DNA of 64,000 nt from positions 1 through 64,000 of the forward strand of contig JARKIF010000155.1 in assembly GCA_029378245.1 (NCBI GenBank), in the 5' to 3' direction. Below are positions 57,977 through 64,000 of this stretch, piece after piece; within the stretch, counting starts at the first letter, position 1, and every line of letters starts with the position of its first letter. A model generated the notes under the pieces. That model saw only the letters and a program-made list of their open reading frames with translations. It made no database searches and was not told the DNA's origin. This stretch comes from Roridomyces roridus. Lineage: Eukaryota; Basidiomycota; Agaricomycetes; Agaricales; Mycenaceae. The translations under genes were made by a program, and so were the position numbers.

Positions 57977-60900
57977 TTAGGACCACTGGCTCCATTCCAT
58001 CGGGTTGGCAACGACGGGACGCGAAAGGTGTTGCTGGTGCATCTGCTGCCCCATTGGATGCATCGAGCCGCCGCGAGGACGATTCGGCATACCCCTGCCA
58101 ACGCCGTTCTTGGGGACGTTGTTGTTGGGGAGCTGATCACGACGGCCGGGCTGACGACGACCGTTCGGTCCCTGCTGCATCGGTGGCCCTAACTCCTGGT
58201 ACCCTCCACGAAAATTGCCCGGACGGGTGTTGGGAGGGTGGGCCGAATGAGGAGTAGGAGGAGCCGGGAACTGCGGCGTGGGAATCGGAACCCAGCCGGC
58301 GTTCGGCACGGCCTGCGGCGGGAACGGCCGAGGCATGCCGACCATGGCGTGCGCCTGAGCAGGGAAAGGCGGAGGAAGAGGGTATTGCTGCCACGCCGCT
58401 CCGTTCGGCGACACCGTCGGGTTTGATACGGGAGCCGTTTGGTTCGACGACATGTACTGGTCGAGCGCCTCGGGCTGGTAGACGGGGATGAGGGTGCCGA
58501 CTTCGTTCTGGATGAACCCGGTGGGCTGCAAAGGTGCTTGGCTGCGAGGGCTCACAGGATCCGCGTTCGGTGGTCTCGGAGGAGGATAGGCAGGGTAAGA
58601 CATGTAAGCGCCATACATGGGAGGACCACTAGCATCTGATCCGCCAGGGCTGTAAGGCTGAACAGGAGGCTGCACGCCCGGCATGGGGTAGCCTGGATAG
58701 CCCGGATAGTAGGGAACGCCATACGGCATCTGCTGAGGGTAAGGCTGAGCCCACTGGGGAGGGTAGTACGGAGCAGGATAAGGATGAGCTCCATGGGTAG
58801 GCGGAGGAGTCACGGCGTCGGACATCGGGTGGTCATACCATTCCCGATAGGCAGGCTGGAGAGGGACTTCGCCGGAGCAAGTCAGTGCTGGCGAGGAACG
58901 ACGCGAGACGGGACACGACTGCGATTGCGGCTGGTCTTCACGAACAACAGCAGGTAGAGATACCTGCTCGACTGGCTGCTGCACAACCAATTCAACGGGT
59001 TCAGCGGGAGCCGGGATTGAAGGCTCTTTGACACTGTCGTCCTCGGCGACAGAAAGACCAGCCATCTCAGAGATAACAATCTCGCCGGGGGGCGGCGCCG
59101 AATGTTCGGGATGAGGGCGCTCATGAGAGTGATCAAATTGCGCTGGGAACCGACGTTGTTGACTGTGAGGGAACCGACCACGTCCACGTCCGCCGTATCT
59201 CCAGTTACCGCCGCGAGGCGGGTTGCAGTCGCGAAGTTGAACTCGCATAGACCGCCCGTTGTGCACGCGATTGTGCTGGTTGAATGTTAACAACTTTTTA
59301 TAAGTAAGTAACAGAAAGACTTGCCTCTTCGTCGACGGCGCGTGCAGGGGATTCCGTGTTGTCAAACTTGACGAATGCAAACGCCGTGCGCCCAGTGACT
59401 GAAACTAGTTAGAGCTAAGAAGCAACTAGAAAAAAAAGAGACTAACGGGGTTTGACGACATGAACAGACTCCAGTCCACCAAACCGTCCAAAGAACGTGC
59501 GGACCTTTTCTTCGTTCCACGCATCAGGCCCGTTCATCTCGAGCCCACCAACAAAGAGCGTCGTCGGGTCGATTTCCTTGGTTTCCTCAAAGTATGCGCT
59601 CCCCGACTTTTCATGACTACCTTCGAAGCGGTGGAAAGACGCAGGCAAGTCGCCATCGGTGCTTGTAGGAGTCGTAGGGAACTGCGAACTGGACGTCTTG
59701 GGCGTTATGGGCGACATTCCCAGAGCCGGTGTGTCGAGAGCGTCCACGTCAACTTCTTGTCCATTGTTCGGGTCGACATCGCATTGCATCGTGTTTGAAT
59801 GCACGGTATTGGTGACGACCGCGAGAGGCGATTGAGGACTAGAAGTGGGTTAGAAGGAGAAGGAATAATGCGATCAGACTAACCGATCCTCCCTCTCACC
59901 CGTCATGAGTTTTTTGTTGTCGACCCAGACACCCAGTTCCGCTCTACGATCACCCTTGGACTCGCCTCCGAGCGGCGGGAAATCGACGTCGGTCCACTCT
60001 TTCACGTGCGAAGAGTTGTTGGAATGCGCGTCAAAGAATGCAGGGCTGCGGAAGGACGCAGAGGAATCATAGACAGGAATCCTCTTCCAGTCGTCCGTTG
60101 TCGTGGAGCTGGCGGAGAAAGAAATGTCGTTGTGGATGGGTAGCGACGTGTTGAACGAATCGTTGTCACGCGGCTGGGTAGGAGCAGATGTAGAGTTGGG
60201 GTGTTGTACATGGAAGGGGTATTGTTGTTGATGGTGGTGGTTGTGGTTCCCGGAGAAACGTCCGTGTCCGAATCCTCCAAACGCAAACGGCGTGGGTTGA
60301 TGAGCCCACGTGACGGTGAAATGGGGAACATATTTGAGCGTCTGCAAGGATTTAGATGCGAGAAGAAGAAAAGGAATCGAATATACCATCAAGGCGCTGA
60401 CGCAGTCGTCCCGATGAGCCCATTTTACCTCGAAACAGCCTTGCTCCATGTCGCCGAGACGAGGCGCATTATGAGGGTATGGATACGGCTGGGCGCCCTC
60501 TTCCTGGGGTCTGCCGGCGTCGGAAGGCTTGAACAACGCAAAAGATTCGAGCGGGCCAAAGTAGGCACAAACTTTGCGGAGCGAGTCTTCGTCGAATGCG
60601 ACGGGCTGGAAAAAAAGAGCCGCAGGGGCGCCGGGGTCGCGGTTCGCCTGGCTCTCAGCGTCGACGGCCTCGGTGTTGTACTGCAAAGCCAGGAACCTGA
60701 AGAGATCGTTCAGCCGCAAGAAAAGACGATGAAAGAAAACAAACTTTGTATGCCTTGGCCGCCAAAGCCTCATGGCAAGAGGAGAGTCCAACGGGTTGCC
60801 TTGACCGTCCTTGGGTGTGCTTTGTTCGCGCCGTTAGCGTTGTGAAAAAGAAGGAGTGAAGAAAAATACCGATAGGATATCAACAGTGTCCGAAAGGCGC

Positions 60901-61409
60901 GCGCTGGCTCGTAGCGGAGAGCGCGGCCCAAGAAAGGTTTTGGAGCGTTAGAATGGAGAGTGTGGATTAGAGAAGAGGCTGCATTAGCGTCCTAAAAACG
61001 CGTCGGTTGGGACGAAGAAAGGAAAGAAAGAAAGAAAGACCAACCTCGCATTGGACGAATGCGCAGACGCCGCCTTTCGAGTCCTTGACGAGCTTGATGC
61101 TCTTGACCTCGGCATGCTCGGATAGATGTTCAGAGAGTAGGCGAGTGAGCTCCGACTGTTCTACGTTGGTAGGAAGACTGCGAGGCGTTGAGAAGGAAAG
61201 AAAGAAGGAGTAAACTGAAGATATCACCTGCCGACAAACACGCTCGCGTCGTGGGGCATCTTGTCCTTTTTGATGATGTTGGACTCCTCGGGGCTGGTAG
61301 CGCTGACGTCTTGAGCGAGGTCGGCTTCGCGGGGTGGAGGGGAAGGAGGCGGGGAAGAAGGGAGGGTGTCGAAGCGTGTTCCCCAAGTACGGTGGCCTTT
61401 CTGAGGCAT
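57977..61409 (-). CDS. RNA-binding protein with three RRM domains and a Pro/Tyr-rich tail
   Basis: The start at 61409 gives MPQKGHRTWGTRFDTLPSSP. The first RRM has ASVFVGRSLPTNVEQSEL, and SKGGVCAFVQCE as RNP1-like. The second has AALFFQPVAFDEDSLRKV and CFEVKWAHRDD. The third has TTLFVGGLEMNGPDAWNEEK and GRTAFAFVKF, then NGRSMRVQLRD. An RGG-like segment (RYGGRGRGRF) leads into a long Pro/Tyr/Gly/Gln-rich low-complexity tail ending MEWSQWS. At least seven introns are required. One, near 61010-61040, contains a (GAAA)n run. The domain layout resembles fungal cytoplasmic RNA regulators of the Pin4/Cip type. The exact orthologue and RNA target are not established. Confidence 0.82.
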
Positions 61410-62256
61410 GAGGATGATAGAGTAGTGAAGGTGGTGGTTCAGAAGAAAGAACTGGAGTCGATCAAATAACAGAGAGCAAAGAAGGGCGCGCGTTGAATTC
61501 ACATTAGTCACATACCAAACCCAAAATGGAGGTTTCCATGGGGTGCCGTGGAGTTGACGCGTCCCAGAGAGGGCCTGAATTTGCAGGTTGGTTGCTGTCA
61601 CGTCAAGAAGTTGCAACAATTTACGTCCCAGACCGGTACTACGGCGCGAACTGCGAGATAGCGTCGCAAAAAAAAGGTATTACTGCGAGTACAACAGACG
61701 GAAAAAAAATCTGGGGACTCGTCAGGCTCATTGCAGACTGAAAAGAAAAGAGGACCCACAACATCCCAACGATCGCCGACTAAAGATCGCCAACTAAAGT
61801 GCTTCCTTCTCTTCTGATGCCGGATCCGTAAAACGCAATGGTGCACTTCTTTACCGAGGAAAGAAAGAAGAAGCACGAGAAGACCAGAAGCCATGATGGC
61901 GGAGTTTGAAAAAAAACTGAATTCCAATGGGAAAATATCCAGGGCAAGAATAGGTATCGGCGGTGGGAGTAGAGAAAAGCCGGAATTTTTTCTCGGCGTT
62001 TTCAGTGTTCCTGCAGCCAGTGGGAGCGTGAAAATGAGGAAAGAAGACGTCGAAGGTCAAGGGGGCATCCGCCCGTCAGTGGTCGAGCTGAAACACTTGG
62101 CGCGATAAGAGTGAACCGAACATTTCCACGACGTATGGAAGTCGTATTCAAACGATGCAGGTCTTCTGAGGCCAATCGGAATTTGTTCCTCCTCGAGTTG
62201 AGCGAAGAGTCGTCCGCTTATGTAACCCATCAAATCCGCCTTGACTTTTTTGTATC
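61410..62256. other. divergent intergenic region, no gene supported
   Basis: 847 bases between the RRM gene and RPB6. Short frames on both strands show no motif. The half near RPB6 probably holds its promoter. Confidence 0.5.
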
Positions 62257-62927
62257 ATGTCCGACGACGGCTTTGGCGGCGGCGGTGGAGGTGATGACTT
62301 TGACTACGACGGTCCCAGGTATGCAGCTTAGAAACAAGCATTGTCTCCAATAAAAAGCTCTCCCCAGTTTCGGCGGAGACGAACCATTTGTGTGTGCACC
62401 CTTGCCGACCTCTTCACCCTTTCCTCAAACACCACCTAGGACAACTATGACCTCCTCGCACCCGACATGCAAGATGGCGAGAACCCCGATGGTGAAAATG
62501 CGGGCGAAGACGGCACCCAGCCCAACGGTGTAGAAGGGGAACATGACCAAGACATGGGGCGCCCCGACGAGCAACAGGAAGGTGCAGGCGCCCCTTCAGG
62601 GAGCGGTGCTGGTGGTACAGGCATTGGTGGCGAACGACAACCCAACAAGGTCCGCGTCACAACGCCGTACTTGACAAAATACGAACGCGCGCGGATATTG
62701 GGTACAAGGGCGTTGCAGATTAGGTCTCTGCTTTTTCTTATTTCTGAACTGCGCTCACACTGAACAGCATGAACGCCCCTGTCCTCGTCCCGCTAGACGG
62801 CGAGACTGACGCCCTCCAAATCGCCATAAAAGAGCTCTCGCAACGCAAAATTCCCCTCATCATCCGACGCTACCTACCAGATGGCAGCTTTGAGGACTGG
62901 AGTGTCTCGGAGCTCATCAACGACTAG
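62257..62927 (+). CDS. RPB6: RNA polymerase subunit ABC23 (Rpb6), shared by polymerases I, II and III
   Basis: Rpb6 stabilises the clamp of all three nuclear RNA polymerases. Exon 1 encodes [20 protein letters not shown]. Two small introns at about 62322-62367 and 62391-62440 bring in FGGDEPF and [11 protein letters not shown]. The C-terminal half has the family core [20 protein letters not shown] and, after an intron at about 62722-62767, [19 protein letters not shown]. It ends [20 protein letters not shown]. An acidic Gly-rich linker is longer than in yeast. The stop is 133 bases from the sirtuin stop. Rpb2 is encoded in the same window. Confidence 0.95.
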
Positions 62928-63060
62928 TCGGTTCTTCTTGTCTCGCTCATGTACCATATGCTGTGAATTTATTTGCGTTGCCTCCTGCTGGTATACGAGA
63001 GAGAGAGAGAAGTGCACTACTTCAACTCGAACACAAGAATACGAATAAAAATACACATCC

Positions 63061-64000
63061 TCAAGCAGCAGCCGCCACCCCAACAGGCCTCCCCACCCTC
63101 GACCGCGACCGCCTCACTGCCTTGGGTTTCGGAGGACTGTGCATCGACAAATCGTTCAAATCAAAGTCCATCTCCTCGTCCGGCTTGGAGAAGAGCAAGC
63201 CACGGGCGGAATCCTCCAAGCCCTTCTTGATAGGCGACAACGTCCTGCGTTTAGACGGGCTCGACTCGACGCTGTAATGCGAGTTGGTTGGACGCCGTTT
63301 GCCTGGAGATGTTGGCGGCGGCGCCTTTTCCGGCGTGCCCATAACTGCATCCAGAACAGGTGGCGGTGGTGGCGGGACGTTCTCCCCATCCTCGTCTTGG
63401 CGTGGTTTCTTCTTGTTATCTGTGTGTGTCCATGAGAAAGAATGTCCCATGACGCGTGTCCAGAACCGTACCTTTCGCGGCATTCTTGCCTTTCGTCTTG
63501 TTCGCCGCCACGACCTTCAAGTTGCCGTTCATGCTGACATCACCGTCCGCCGTAGCCACCAACGTCTGTTGAATCTCCCAATCTGCCGGCCTCATCTTCT
63601 TCCAGTCCTCAATCACCCTCTCGACCCAGGCATCCGTCTCTCCGCAGACGTGATAGTCGATAATCCCAGCCCACTCGCTGGATGGAGGCGTTCGGTTGAC
63701 AAACACGACCTTGCCAGCAAACGACTTGGCTTTTGCAGGACTCGGGGGAGCGGCGGCATGCACGCTCCTGGCAAATTCCTTGACGAGTTTCTTGAGCCCG
63801 TGCACCTTGAGCGACGTCCCCATGATGATGAGCATGTCGGGCTTGCGAGATAAATCCGCCGTTTGAATGGAGCCAATGTCGTCCCCGAGAGGGTGAGGCT
63901 CGTCGTAGAGTACGATGGCAGGGCGTAGAGTACCGACTTTGATGGCGCGGGCTGACCGAGCTGCACGCGCTTCGGCTGAAGATAACCATTAAGATAGATG
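63061..64000 (-). CDS. HST3/HST4-type sirtuin deacetylase, 5' end outside the window
   Basis: Only the C-terminal part is inside the window. Readable blocks are RAIKVGTLRPAIVLYDEPHP, LGDDIGSIQTADLS and MLIIMGTSLKVHGLKKLVKE, the NAD-binding strand region of sirtuins. KVVFVNRTPP and a C-terminal basic region follow. GTSLKVHG and the LYDEPHP stretch are typical of the HST3/HST4 branch, which deacetylates histone H3 Lys56. An intron lies at about 63420-63470, and another acceptor at about 63965 suggests the coding region continues beyond 64000. The tail has a Pro run and ends GVAAAA. Partial gene, identity confident. Confidence 0.88.

Overview
The window is nuclear DNA of a filamentous basidiomycete, most likely a mushroom-forming agaricomycete. 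Genes are dense, lie on both strands and are split by many GT-AG introns of about 45-60 bases. All confidently placed genes are typical fungal housekeeping or developmental genes. No prokaryotic, organellar, rRNA, tRNA or CRISPR features were seen.

The centre of the window (about 23-53 kb) is the homeodomain mating-type locus (matA / MAT-HD) in its classical neighbourhood. Divergent HD2 (32614-34354, minus) and HD1 (34508-36244, plus) genes share a 153-base intergenic region. HD1 is tail to tail with mitochondrial intermediate peptidase (36414-38864). On the HD2 side are two tandem beta-flanking-type genes (30138-30956 and 31142-32116), an LEA-like gene, glycogenin (25784-28921) and a YPL109c/ADCK2-type ABC1 kinase (23264-25440). 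On the MIP side are a DDT-domain chromatin protein, a FAM32A-like protein, a TMEM115-like Golgi membrane protein, COG1, SEC61 gamma, a PPR protein and glycine decarboxylase P protein. Several of these (MIP, beta-flanking gene, glycogenin, YPL109c-like, SEC61, glycine dehydrogenase) are recurrent neighbours of matA in agaricomycetes.

Left flank (0-13 kb): HIU hydrolase, RRP1, an FBXO21-like F-box/YccV protein, RSC9-like, RPB2, an unrecognised nuclear protein and a fructosamine-kinase-like protein. The first 4 kb hold several frameshifts at homopolymers in four adjacent genes, which looks like consensus error. Right flank (56-64 kb): an intracellular lipase, a triple-RRM protein, RPB6 and a truncated HST3/HST4-type sirtuin.

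Accessory DNA is confined to 12.8-21.5 kb and 53.2-56.2 kb. It includes a 316-base MITE with TA duplications (13422-13737), a nested inverted duplication carrying two diverged copies of a small three-exon gene of unknown function (14.0-19.2 kb), and two copies of a 1.63-kb repeat in opposite orientation (19411-21036 and 54178-55807). These two copies bracket the 33-kb mating-type segment and could let it invert.
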